64,000 bases of DNA, taken from positions 1,860,001 to 1,924,000 of the forward strand of contig VNKQ01000009.1 of NCBI GenBank assembly GCA_016508695.1. The letters run 5' to 3'. Below, one piece after another: positions 45,384-56,672 of this stretch. The DNA comes from Hyphodiscus hymeniophilus (Eukaryota; Ascomycota; Leotiomycetes; Helotiales; Hyphodiscaceae). Made by a program: the position numbers and the translations under genes. Under the pieces are notes generated by a model, which worked only from the letters and a program-made list of their open reading frames with translations, had not been told where the DNA came from and made no database searches. How positions within the stretch are numbered: position 1 is the stretch's first letter; the number at the start of each line of letters is the position of its first letter.

Positions 45384-47013
45384 GCTTGCGCTATATTAGT
45401 AACTGGCTCAACTCTCTGAGCTACCTCATGACTTCTCAATAGTTCGGCGCCAGGCTTTTTGCTATCTGGCATTAGACTAGTAAGCAAAAAGTGTTATAAA
45501 CGCGTTGGAATGTGTCGTCGAATATACAATAAGCAGCACTGGGAATACAGTCGTATAGTGAAAATATATAAAAGGAAAAATAAAATGATCTCCAAAATGA
45601 TTATTAAAACTATTATATAGGGACTACCATTAGTAAAACAATTACCCGAAGACTAGGAGTAAGCAAGGAGACTAGCGGTGGTTTTTGGTAGGGTTTGGAA
45701 GCGCTGAAACTGGGCTGGGCGGGACCTACCTCGTAAGTGCTATTGGAAGGGACATAGTCGCCGATACTTTGTTCCGAGAAAAGTTTGGACGAGGATTCAT
45801 CTAGAGAACATACTGGAGATCGAGATGTCCTCCAAAAATGAGTGCTCGAAACCCATGTTGCCAAAACTTAAACTTGCCCCCCCAGAAAACATCTCATACT
45901 CGGACTAGAGCACATGCTGCCTAGGCTTATAGGGTCAGAACTAACATGTGATGGCCCGAGAATGATGGCAATACCGACATTCTGATCGAGTATTGCCATT
46001 CTGAAACCGAGTTCAGATTTCCTAGGATGATTGGAATTAGGGTATGACTGTGAATGTACTACTACCAGTAGGCTCACTTACGACCATGGAATCGTAAGGG
46101 TTTGTTCTTTACATGTGGAGATACCATTTGCTGCGTTCTCGCCATCTACCTTGATCGTGTCGTCCTCCGATTCGTTCTCGGATTTGGTGTAACATGTCTC
46201 CCACCACCGAGTAGGATACGCCCGGGTCATTGAGATGAACAATTGCGAAGTGGCAACCACTGGGAGGCTGCCATTTGAGGCTCTTTCAAGTACGTTGGGT
46301 AGCAGTGCTGTCGGCGGGCAGCCACCCTAAGCCCAACATGCTGTCAAAGATCGCTCAGGCTGAAACCTGAAAAGTTAAATGGTGCCATACAGCCCAACAT
46401 GACCATCGAACAGGAAGAAATCAGGCTATACAGAACGTGTTACCCCGCACGAAGTTGACGTCTCGTGATTTTGAACTACCATATGCCGTTGGAAAGCGCT
46501 TTCGAATTTATTTTCTTCTCGTGCCAGTTCCGCTTTAATTGGTCGATGGACGTGAGAAGCTGCTACTGCCCGCGAACAACACAGATTACGAGGAGTACTG
46601 CGGTTGGATAGGATCGTCGGGTAGACTCGAGAGCCTCAAAATCCCCCCACGGGAAATAGCAGGCTTTCAAGCCACAGTACTTCAGTGGTCGCCGAAGGCG
46701 AGGTTGATAACGAGATTATTAGGCACCTCACAGTCATGTTGACACGCATCATGCGGAAGACTGCAATTGGAAAAGCTACTCCAGAGGCGGACTGAACGGC
46801 TCTGGGAATTGAGAGTTGAAGAGGCTGCCGCGTTGAAAGAACTTTCTTTGGTCAAGCAGAGCCGCAACGTTCGAACCTGGGGCATTTAGGCTGGTTATAA
46901 GAAGGGTTTGATCGCCTCGACCGCCCCGGACGCTAGAAACACATTGGTAGCCAATCCTCAAGACCTTAATCTTCGAGTCCTGCGCCCTGCAGCCAATCGA
47001 AAGGATAGAAAGC
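45384..47013. other. gene-poor region
   Basis: About 1.6 kb. Short ORFs of 60-107 codons on both strands show no motif. The last 500 bp must contain the promoter of the P-loop GTPase gene. Confidence 0.5.
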
Positions 47014-47844
47014 ATGGCCTCCAGCAGAAGCGACAGATCGCAAGAAATCTTTGTTGCCGTCCTTGGCCTCACAGGCTCTGGGAAAAGCACATTTATCAAT
47101 ACTTGCGCTGGCAGACGAATTGCTGAGGCCGGAAGCCGCCTCAGTTCCGTGACACAAGATCCTAAAGTCTACGAGATTCAGTATCGCGGATGGACTGTCA
47201 ATCTGATCGACACACCTGGCTTCGATGACACAGAAATTAATGACGTGGACCGTTTACAGCAGCTTTCGTTTCTTCTTACGCAGCTGTACAACCAGGAGAT
47301 AAAACTCACGGGTATTATCTACATACACGACATTCGCCGTGAGCGAATCAGCGGCACCGCGAAGAAGAACATTCGCATCATCGAGAAGTTGACAGGCGCG
47401 CCGAGCTACAGCGGCGTCACAGTCGCGACCAACTTCTGGGACCCATTGCCTGCACGAGGTGTAGAGCACGAAGAGGAGCTCAAAAGAGAGGATATGTTCT
47501 TTGGTCAAATGATCAAGGGCGGTGCACACTTCACGCGCCTATACATGGATCAGGATCCGTGTCTCAGATTGCTCGACAGCATCATGGCCAATTCGCCCAT
47601 TGCGATCATGCAGATTCAGCGCGAGCTAATCCTCGAGCGCATGCCTTTCATAGATACTGCTGCCGGACAGGAAGTCTTCGAAGCTGTGCTTCGAGCCTCC
47701 AAACACAATCAAGAGGAGATACAGCAGCTTAAGGCTCTCCTTAATCAAACTCTAATTGACTTCGAGAAAAGCAAGAAAGGCAAAAGTCTACTTGGAAGAT
47801 TTTGGGGGTGGCTCACAGGGCGTGATGGATGTTCTGTTATGTGA
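47014..47844 (+). CDS. P-loop GTPase (AIG1/Septin-like G domain) with CaaX C-terminus
   Basis: Intronless, 276 aa, intact. G1/P-loop GLTGSGKST at residues 18-26, switch region with Thr at SSVTQDP, G3 as DTPG (66-69, LIDTPGFDDTEIND), and a TNFWDPLP stretch where the G4 NKxD would lie. Such proteins are abundant and expanded in filamentous fungi (50S-ribosome-binding/AIG1 type annotation) and their roles are mostly unknown. The C-terminus is a helix (EEIQQLKALLNQTLIDFEKS) then a basic-Trp segment and CSVM, a CaaX box predicting farnesylation and membrane attachment. No partner is evident nearby. Confidence 0.5.
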   Translation: MASSRSDRSQEIFVAVLGLTGSGKSTFINTCAGRRIAEAGSRLSSVTQDPKVYEIQYRGWTVNLIDTPGFDDTEINDVDRLQQLSFLLTQLYNQEIKLTGIIYIHDIRRERISGTAKKNIRIIEKLTGAPSYSGVTVATNFWDPLPARGVEHEEELKREDMFFGQMIKGGAHFTRLYMDQDPCLRLLDSIMANSPIAIMQIQRELILERMPFIDTAAGQEVFEAVLRASKHNQEEIQQLKALLNQTLIDFEKSKKGKSLLGRFWGWLTGRDGCSVM

Positions 47845-48349
47845 CTCAGAATGCTTGTCAGAATGCTTCTCCTTGAAGAATACTGTTCTTAGCTTTAATA
47901 CCAGATAACCTCGCGCCTCAGCGACATTTCCTTTCAATATAGCCTTAACATCAAATTCAGAATCTAATGTTTGATCTAACCTAGAGAAGGCAGATTTGAA
48001 TGTGAAATGGATGACATATCCGGAACCTTGAACTACGTAACACGATGCAAAACGCTGACGTGCTAGAATTGGTAAAGATAGGAAGATTATTGAAAAATAC
48101 AGAGTCTGGCTTTGATGAAGATGCCCGACATTGATCAGAGCCCGGGCCACAAGGTCAGCTTGGTCAACTCGGTAGGAGCGCCCGACTGCCTAGGTTTCAC
48201 GGCACAAGGGGGCCCGCAAGCGAGTCGACCATTAGTAAAGTCTCAATGATATAATCAATTCAAACTCAGGAAATTTTGTAAAGGACAGCCAGTTTTAGTA
48301 GTACCCCAAAGACCTTCATTGATCTATGGCTTTTGCAATTCGGTAAAGT
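47845..48349. other. intergenic region between convergent genes
   Basis: About 500 bp between the GTPase and trehalase 3' ends. A 120-codon antisense frame (47788-48150) overlaps the GTPase end and has no recognised motif; it is not counted as a gene. Confidence 0.5.
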
Positions 48350-51300
48350 CTAAAAGACTTGGACTTCTGCTACCGTGGCTCCAATTTCTTTGTCTATGCC
48401 TTGTGTACCCCATATGACTAGCTTAACGAACCTTGCCTGCACATGATTCTCCAAGGTAACCGAGGTCCTGTTCCCTTCAATGAGTCTTACCTCATGTACC
48501 CTATCGTGCTCGTAGGGTGCGGAGATATCAATGTCTTCTAGCTCAAGAACCTTCCGGTATCGTCCTGCCTTGTCCCTTTCAGCTACCTCAATATAGAGAC
48601 CGACTGCCGGCACCGCACCCCACAGTATTTGAACTGTGTGGAATTTTGCTGCTTGAACCCCAAGATCTATTACGAGTTCCGAAGTACGGCTAGCGTCATC
48701 TGGCTGCCAATATGTCGATGGAGATCCATCAACAGCACTCAGCGGAAAATTTCCCAGCGTCCATGGATCATCAGCAGATACTGGATGACATAGCGCAATG
48801 TTACCGTTTCTGTTCAAATCTGGACGACGTGTAGGAACTTCCAGGGTCTCACCGGGTGACGAGAGATAGTCTCCGGCCCCCGGTTTCCCTGGTGGGATGT
48901 GCACAGTTATAGGGGAGGCACGTCGCCACCAAGAGCTTCCGACTCGCTGAGTGATCTTGGTGGTCTCAAGCCCGATGTCTATATCAAATACAGCGCCCTG
49001 CCACTTTATTCCTGACACCTGAACGCCACCCTCGTTGAAGTGAGGAGGTAAACTTGGGTCGAGATAGAATACGTCCGCACGAGCGCGCATACCGGTCAAG
49101 CCATGGGTGAAGATCTGCAAGAAGCCACCGTAGCCCGTAACGAAAGGAAAGGCGGGCTCGTCGTTAAAGGGATTGTCGTCAAGCCGAAGTTCGCTGAACT
49201 GATAAAATGGGGCACGATGATAAGGTTGCCAGCTGTGTTCCAGGTAGGTATATGCGGCACATCCACTTGATTGAAGCTGTGATTCAATGATTGCGTGAGC
49301 GGACCAAGTCATTTGGGGACCATTGGGATTATTGCGTGGTGTATACTAGAATAGAAATAAGCAAAAGATTGCATAGACATACTTGACACGAAGATACTCA
49401 CGTAGTCTAAGTTATTCCTGGCAAGTTGGTCATTCATTCCATACTCGAGCGGGTAAATAAGCAAGACCACGTCAGCCTGCTTGATGATAATATCCCCCTT
49501 CATTTCATTGAACTCTACAATTACGTCCTGGTCGTTGTTCATGGGAATTACGATCCCGTCAGCAATCTCCTTCCAGGTGCTCGGTATGGCAATGCCGAGA
49601 ACCTTCGCGGCAGCTGGTGCCCATGTGCCGAGCAGCAACTTTATTTGGACATTGGTATAAGCGCCATTGTCGATCATATACTTGTCCTCGTCCTAAATCT
49701 CTTCAGTATATATTAATGTATCGATCTAGCAATAGGGATTCCTACGGGATCAGCCAGCCAAAATGTCCAGAATTTATTCTCAGTCATTTTGAGAGACCAT
49801 TGAACATAGCTTTCGAAGAATTGGGCTGCGTGGAGGATAATTGGCCAGCCTTTGTACCGAAGCCACTCTTGATCTTTGTTCTGTAAATAATAATGCCAAT
49901 GTGCCAAAGCGATGTCTGCATTCAAGTGATATTGGTAACCTGCACAAAGTCCTGATTTTGTGAGTCTGTCTGTTCTTGTGAGTCTTTTCATGAAAAACTT
50001 ACCATTTCCAGTGCATTTCCCAGTTCGCGCGCTTGTCCATGGATACATAGCGCCTGAAAAGCTGGTCAGTCCGTTGGCTTCAGAGTTTGCCTCCGCTTGA
50101 TCATGTAGTCGGTAGCGGTAGTTATTGATATTTAACGCAAGGTTTGGGTGGAGCGCTAGAAGACCCGGAGCGACCCAGGTGTCCGCATCCCAGAAGACAT
50201 AGCCGCCGTAACTATCACTACTCAGTCCACTTGGGCTGACAGAGTTATCGCCAAGTCCTTGGCCCTCTCTTCCAGAACGAATATTAGCTAACAAGTGATA
50301 GAGAGAGGCCCGGGCCATTTGCTGAATTTCTGGATGACTTGGGACGTTAATGTCTACGCCTTCCCAGAGTGTTTGCCAGGCAGCGCGATGGCTTGTGACT
50401 AGACTCTCCCATGACATCCTACGAGCTTTAAGTGCTGTATCCATTGCTATACTCTTGGCTGACTCAGTAAATGCATCTGTGGATGCTATGCCGACATATT
50501 TATAAACAGTCACTGGACTTCCCGCTGTCAATGTTACATTCCAGCTCTGTGCTGCTGTTGATGCATTTTGCGACACGTCAAACGGTGAGGAAATAAGACG
50601 CTGCACGGTTCCTCCATTTCTTACCACAATTCTCACTGTAGAGTACTCGAAGGCCGCTGTATAACTCAGACCTTTCGGCTGCACACTCGTCCATATCATG
50701 TCTTGGGCGGATTCCTCGCCTTTTTCAAGAAAATCGGTCCGAGTACTACCAGCGCCATCAAGTAGGTCGGTGAGCACCACGTTAGAATGATCGCTCGCGA
50801 CCAGATCTAAGCGCACAAGACCTAGGTTTATGTGTTTTTGGTGCGCCAGAACTGTGTAGTTTAGTTGAAGAGACGGTCCCTCTCGATCAGGAAGCCAAGT
50901 TACATTCGTTTGCACAACGCCGTCGCGGAGGGACATTGATTGTGCATAACTCCTCACTGTCGACTTCTCCACTCCGGGTTCAAAGCTTTGCCCGGTAGAT
51001 GTGGTGACAATCAGACCGGTCCAGTCCGGAATGCCACTGATGACCGACTCGCCTGCACGCTCAAGGCTCGGCTCGTGTATAATACGGTTCGTGCGATTTT
51101 GTAGATTCCAGAAACCCGCAATGGTGCCAAAGGTGGCTCGTGGCTCATCAAGAGGCCAGTCTAAAGGGCGTTGATACGACTATACATGGATGAACGTGGG
51201 ATGACTCGTACCATTGAGTCTTGCCGTGGCATTCTTGCCAGTACCATTCCTTTGAATCCAGTAGCCCATGCCCTCTGCTGGCAGAGTCTGTCCAAAATAG

Positions 51301-51542
51301 CCATTTGCAACATATGGATACGCCTGGTAATGATTCTGGGCAAACTCATGTGTTACCATTAACCACTCCTCAGCCATATATTGGGAATGCTTTCGTCTAG
51401 AATGGCACGTGATGTCCATCGTCTTCTCCCAGAGACGCTGAAGAGGGGTAAGAAGACTCAATGATGTCATGAGTAATAAGATGTAGCTCATGATAGCGAT
51501 AGCAAGTGCGCCAATCATTATCATTCTGTCTGGTGGTTGCAT
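48350..51542 (-). CDS. acid trehalase, GH65 family, with C-terminal discoidin-like domain
   Basis: Exons 51212-51542, 50003-51160, 49746-49939, 49402-49692 and 48350-49345 with introns of 51, 63, 53 and 56 bp; 989 aa, fully in frame. An N-terminal hydrophobic signal anchor (residues about 8-30) directs it to the secretory route or vacuole. The N-terminal GH65 domain starts at HEFAQNHYQAYPYVANGYFG; the catalytic barrel shows GGYVFWDADTWVAPGLL, YPWTSARTGKCTGNG and GYQYHLNADIALAHW. The last ~170 residues (PLSAVDGSPSTYWQPDD and FVKLVIWGTQG) are an F5/8 type C-like carbohydrate-binding module. It hydrolyses trehalose to glucose outside the cytosol. An apparent in-frame TAG near 51178 lies inside the first intron and is not a mutation. 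Confidence 0.5.
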
Positions 51543-52290
51543 GGTGGTTGCGTGGCCGTGGATGCGTGCGTTTTTCTGGCATCGTCGGGAAATATCAGTC
51601 AATTTCGTGGATACTTTAACTTCCTTGGTAGCATTACCGCGATAGAAAGGCCCGAAAGGTCATAAAAATAACCTATAGGCTATCGGTCGTTCATCGGTAT
51701 GACTCTGGTCAGAGCGCCGAGAACGGAAGATCTGGGTTGCTCGAAAAGCCTTTTAATTATAGTATATATAAATTTTATAGAAACTGGGCTTAAAATGAAC
51801 CGTCAAATGCACATGATTACTGAGGTACACAGCATGGATTATGGACTGACTGTAATTGGGCTAGGCTGAGTATAAGGTGCCTATTTACCAGGACTTACGT
51901 GACTGTACTGACCGGATAAACTACCATTGTGTTGATGAGCGGTAAGGCCTGGCCCGCTGAAAGTAAATTTAGATCTCGAAAATGAGGGGGGACCATGGAT
52001 AGAGCTGATCTCTAGCTACACACCCACGTTTCCGAATCGGCCCTTACTCCAGACCACAAAAACCGAGTACGAAATCTGTGCCGCATTGTTGCATCTGTTA
52101 AAAGGCATCTTTGCCATTCGTAGAGCGTTTCATGGATCGATGGGAAAAGTCAATTGTTATATGCTACACGTTCGGATGCACCCACCCACCAGTCTGCAGT
52201 CGATTAAACAGTCTGTACTCATTCGCACCGTGCGGCTGATAGTGAGTATCCTCAATGATATCTTAACTTAGGACATTTCGACACCAAACA
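51543..52290. promoter_or_regulatory. divergent promoter between trehalase and P450
   Basis: About 750 bp separate the trehalase (minus) and cytochrome P450 (plus) start codons. An AT-rich TATA-like tract lies near 51760-51775. No gene or specific site was recognised. Confidence 0.5.
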
Positions 52291-54027
52291 ATGGCAGAAT
52301 ACAGCACGTATTCATTGTCCAGTCTCTCAATTGTTGCTCTCTCGTTGCTGATACTCGGATCCATATTCCGTACCACACTGAAATGGATTTCACAAGATCG
52401 TGCCATACGAGCCTTGGGGCTACATGCGCCAAAAGTGCCGTCGTGGTTGCCGCATGGTATGTTTTGCCTCTTATCTCAACAATCAACTTAGTGAGTAACT
52501 TCTTTGCAGGTGTTGATCTGATAGCCTTGGGCTTCTACTTGCATGTCAAACATCGAGACCGAGAATTATGGAGGTACTTTTATAAATATGGTGCACATAG
52601 TCCAACATCGAGATCAGACACGGTCGAAGCCCACTTAGCTGGACAACGCGTTATCTTCACCTCGGATCCGGACAATATTCGTGCAATCTTTGCTACTCAG
52701 GGTGGCGATTTCGAGAAGGGACAAGCTTTCCGAGATGACTGGTATGTGGTTCTCGGTGATTCCATATTTACTCAAGATCGAGAAAGATGGCACGCTTCTC
52801 GACAACTGCTGCGTCCACAATTCACCCACGTCCTTGTGTCTCAACTCGATATCTTCGAAAAACATATTCAGACACTTCTGCGAGCTTTTGCTGGAGACTG
52901 GGCGGCGGTGGCAAAACCCCACGAGCACGCTCGAGGGATTGGCTTAGAGATTGGAGTAACAGCGTGGATCCGCCGGTTCACTTTAGATACAGCAACAGAT
53001 TTTCTATTCGGGAAAGAGGTTGGGAGTCTTTGCAATGAGAAAGATGAGTTCAACAGAGTACTAGAAACTGTGAAACATATACAGTTGGTGCGCACTCGCG
53101 CTGGGTACGTCGTCCCTCTTCTGGTTTGTATCGGTCTTTTCTTCAGTTGCTGATTACTAGAACAGACCGCTGAGATTTCTTTGGCCAAAGAAGTCTGTAG
53201 AGAGTGAAATGCAGAAAATTGATAAAGTTGTCTATCCACACGTCGACGAAGCACTTCGACGCTCGAAGAACATAGAAGATGTAAAAGCGCCGACGCGTGG
53301 CTACAATATGTTGGACGCCCTTGCTGCAACATCTAAGAATCGAGTTTACTTGCGTGATCAAGCCATGTCGCTACTGCTCGCCGGTCGTGACACGACTTCT
53401 GCTACCCTGACCTGGATCTTATACCATATTGCAAAGGACGAGAAAGTCTACTTGAAGCTACGCACAGAGGTCCTTGACGCGGTGGGCACTAATCCGCCTT
53501 CTTACACGGAATTGAAGAACATGAAGTATCTCCAAAATATCACGAAGGAGGTACTGCGTTTGTATCCCATTCCGTTCAATACCCGCACGGCGGTGAAGGA
53601 CACTACCCTTCCGCGAGGAGGTGGACCCGACGGAAGCCTGCCTATTGCCATTCTGAAGGGTACAGGCATTGCCCTGTCAACATTAGAGCTTCATCGACGC
53701 CAAGAGCTAATGCCCCCTCCATCTCCAGAGTCTCCTGCCGTGGATGTATTCTACCCCGAGCGGTGGGAAACATGGCATCCCACGCCATGGCACTACATTC
53801 CTTTCAGTGGCGGTCCTCGGATTTGCTTAGGCCAGCAATTTGCTTTGGCGAACCTGACTTACACCATTGCTCGGGTCGCACAGAAGTTTGAAAGATTAGT
53901 GTATTTGGGGAAAGCGGGGGAGTTGCAGGTCGGAATTGATGTTATGATGGAACCTATCGATGAGATCAAAATAGCGTTCTTTGAGAGCCAAAGTGAAGTG
54001 GCTATACCAAACCAAAACCGTCCGTGA
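52291..54027 (+). CDS. cytochrome P450, CYP52-like (alkane/fatty-acid hydroxylase type)
   Basis: Exons 52291-52456, 52510-53104 and 53166-54027 with introns of 53 and 61 bp; 540 aa. The N-terminal anchor (SLSIVALSLLILGSIF) inserts into the ER. QLLRPQFTHVLVSQLD is the C-helix region; AGRDTTSATLTWILY is the I-helix with the oxygen-activating Thr; KEVLRLYPIPFNTRTAV contains ExxR; YIPFSGGPRICLGQQFALAN is the haem loop with the Cys ligand. The C-helix block and the FNTRTA stretch are typical of CYP52/CYP539-type fungal P450s that oxidise terminal carbons of fatty acyl chains. Next to an HR-PKS it is a plausible chain-end or in-chain hydroxylase of the polyketide. It converges with the FSH hydrolase, 192 bp apart. 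Confidence 0.5.
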
Positions 54028-54219
54028 ATCAAAAGTGAATCAATAGCTTTTCCAAATTAAAGACCGAATGCTTGAATATGTTTCTCCAGTGAACCATTTT
54101 GTGGATAACTTCAAGTTTTGACTTATCTGCCACGGTTTGAATATAACGATCATTATATGCAACTTATCTTCACTTAAGGTACAATATTGAGTTTCGGAGT
54201 GTATAAATTTTATTATTCA

Positions 54220-55163
54220 TTAATAAGGGACTGTCTCAGCAGTAACTTTGATAAGCCGTGCTATGTCCCTCATTTCCGAGTATCCACGTGGAAAATCATG
54301 ACCGTGAGAATGAAGAACCTGTTGTGCAAGATCAGGATGGCAGAGCTTATAGAGCTCCTCACCGTAAGCTTTGAAGTCATCCGGACATCGCACATGAAGC
54401 GTTGGGAAATTAATCACCGTCCCATCCCAGACTGCATCCCATTTCGTCATGGCGAAGCTACCATCTGTAACAATATAGCGCCCATTCGAGTACTGCGCCA
54501 ACCTGATATTTGGGTTGTTCTTTCCGAGCTGGCTATAGAGCATAGCATCCTCGGCGGGCAGCTCGCTGCTAGACACGTCCTTCACTTCTTCTGTTAGGGG
54601 AGTTATTTTTGCTGGCGTGCCAGCATTGATGAAGATTGCAAAGCGGAACGGTCGCTCCGAGTGTGCTGCAAAGGGGTACTGTTGCGTGTGTCGTAGTATT
54701 ACTTGTGCGGCGAGAGTTGCACCTTGCGAGTAACCAAGGATGCCGTCGAAAGGGCCTTCCTCTTTGACGATATCGAGGATGTCTTGCTCGGCGCTCAGGG
54801 TGTCTTCTGGGTCGAGGGGCTTATAGTAGCCCCAGAGCTTGGAGGTAGAGAATTCGGTTGTGTAGAGCGACCAGTTACCTGGAAGCCAGGTATCAGCATA
54901 GTCTAAGAGATGTTTTAGAAGATGGTACCTTCCGTGTGAGGCACACAACCCTCGATAAATTCGAAGTCATAGTCGTCTAGTAAAGAACGGAAACCGGCTA
55001 TGGGGAATACTCAACGTCGTCCTCTCTTGCCAGTGGAACTCCAGTTTTTACCTGTTTGCATTCCGAATATCTAGAAGCTTTTAGCGTTGCAGTGGCTGTT
55101 TATTTCTTACGGACAGTATACCTCATTATTAGAGCCTCGGCCATGAAGGCATAGAATCTTCAT
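54220..55163 (-). CDS. FSH-family serine hydrolase, LovG-like (putative trans-acting thioesterase)
   Basis: Four exons were reconstructed: 55122-55163, 55052-55070, 54929-54997 and 54220-54878, introns 51, 54 and 50 bp; 262 aa. MKILCLHGRGSNNE is the family opening with the oxyanion-hole loop; FDGILGYSQGATLA holds the nucleophile Ser in GxSxG; LHVRCPDDFKAYGEELYKL and HSHGHDFPRG supply the acidic residue region and the catalytic His. FSH1 proteins are small alpha/beta hydrolases. In many fungal clusters a member (LovG type) releases the chain from an HR-PKS that has no thioesterase. Its head-to-head position to the PKS supports that role here, by inference. Confidence 0.5.
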
Positions 55164-55952
55164 GGTGAATGTGCAAACAATTGTTAATGCTGCAAATTGC
55201 AGAGTATCTGGACTGGACAAGGCAGGCTGCACACCATCCAGTGTATCTGATCTGATTATCCTTTGGGGAGTAAATGTGGTCGCTTAGGTTCGCCCTCTGA
55301 GAAGCGACTGGTCCTCGTGGTACAAGATAGACCGGCATACCAAGTCCATAATGGCACACCCCTCGGCTACACTAGTGTCCACTCGGCTACAGCCTACAGT
55401 AGTGCCTTTTGTGCTCGGGATGCAGCTGTCAACCCCACCTCCTGCGAATGCTTGTGGGGTTACAGTGGTCGAACTTCCCGTCTGCCAATAACGCCACAAC
55501 GGCCGTACTCCCTCACTTCTCCCAGGAACGCCTTCTCACCAAAATAGGCGGGAACACCAAAACCTATCGTCTTCCAACCTTTATTTTGGAACTAAATAAT
55601 ACTTATCATTAAAACTAGTAAACAGAACTGTGATTTGGGTAGTTAATCTGTACTCTACAAAGCGACTTATATTTTAATGTGTTATGTGACGGTTTATACT
55701 AATTGAAATTCTGGCTAAATAGTCGTTCCTCGATGTAGCTGAACGGATAATGATAAGATTTTTTGCACCGATGCTAAAGCTCACTTCTATGTGTTTTAGC
55801 CAATCAAACCAATATATCTTCTCGAATTCCTCGATTATACCGTCTTTGTATTCAGCTCTCTGTATATAGGATCACACCGAGAAGGATCTATTCAAATGAT
55901 TGGTCCAAAACCCGCATAGTAATCCTAGACGGACTCCCCGGTCCGACCCGCC

Positions 55953-55982
55953 AATTAACCTCAATTAACCTCAATTAACCTC
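55953..55982. repeat. 10-bp tandem repeat, 3 copies
   Basis: The unit aattaacctc occurs three times in a row, perfectly, in the hydrolase-PKS intergenic region. It may be a replicated binding word or neutral slippage. Confidence 0.5.
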
Positions 55983-56429
55983 ATTTCTTGGGGTCCAGAT
56001 TCCAAATCAACCCCCTGTTACTTGGACCAAGGTCAGAACCTTTTGGAGCGAACCTGCGCTGGTGTGCGTAGATATGATGATCAGGACCGCATGCACTCAT
56101 TGGATGCCCAAGCGATCTGACTGCATATTCGGTTGTACTCCGAAAGATGTTCCGAGACAATAGGCTGGGGTCCTGGGGAACATTGAGCGCCACATTGAAT
56201 ATTATCTGCAGCGGATTTGTATTGTACGTACAATGGATTCTCTGAACTTCCCGTTACTTCTCATTTTTTCAAATATTCTTGGTGTAACGCTGGGGCTTCG
56301 GCGACATTCTCGGCCCCTTTTGTTGTGGTGTTCTTGGTCATGAGGCAACCGCTGCGGTCTTCTTTAATGCATAATATCGTGTAAAACTCTTGCTAAAATA
56401 TCCAGACCGCTTTCAGTTTACCATTGAGG

Positions 56430-56466
56430 ATAATAGCGTGACAATAATAGCGTGACAATAATAGCG
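56430..56466. repeat. 14-bp tandem repeat, about 2.6 copies
   Basis: The unit ataatagcgtgaca is repeated about 2.6 times roughly 210-240 bp before the PKS start codon. It could be a clustered regulator-binding site or simple slippage. Confidence 0.5.
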
Positions 56467-56672
56467 CCGAACGCTTGCGAGCTGAAGCAATGGCAAAAGT
56501 CAAGAGTGAGAATTCATATCTATATTTATGATTGATACCAGCCTCTCTGCGTTTCATTTGAGTAAGGCGAAGCATTTGTGGTCCTCATCTCTTTTCAAAG
56601 TAGAGCAAAGTCCTGGGATCCAGTTCTTGCACGTGAGATCAAAGTGCTTGCGGCGCGCTACGCCTGGGCAAG

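Larger units (their letters stand above)
55164..56672. promoter_or_regulatory. divergent promoter region of hydrolase and PKS
   Basis: About 1.5 kb with no supported gene; ORFs of 60-95 codons near 55260-55612 and 55981-56193 have no motif. It contains two short tandem repeats (55953-55982 and 56430-56466). A shared upstream region fits joint regulation of the hydrolase and the PKS. Confidence 0.5.

Noticed and set aside
47788..48150. 120-codon minus-strand ORF overlapping the GTPase 3' end
   Set aside because: No motif, overlaps a well-supported gene and lacks promoter or splice context.
51161..51211. In-frame TAG near the start of the acid trehalase
   Set aside because: A 51 bp intron with proper phase removes it and restores ARLNDWPLDEPRATFG, as expected for the family.
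54900..54930. Frame change in the FSH hydrolase upstream of GNWSLYTTEF
   Set aside because: A 50 bp intron (54879-54928) with a good branch point restores the frame, so no damage is claimed.
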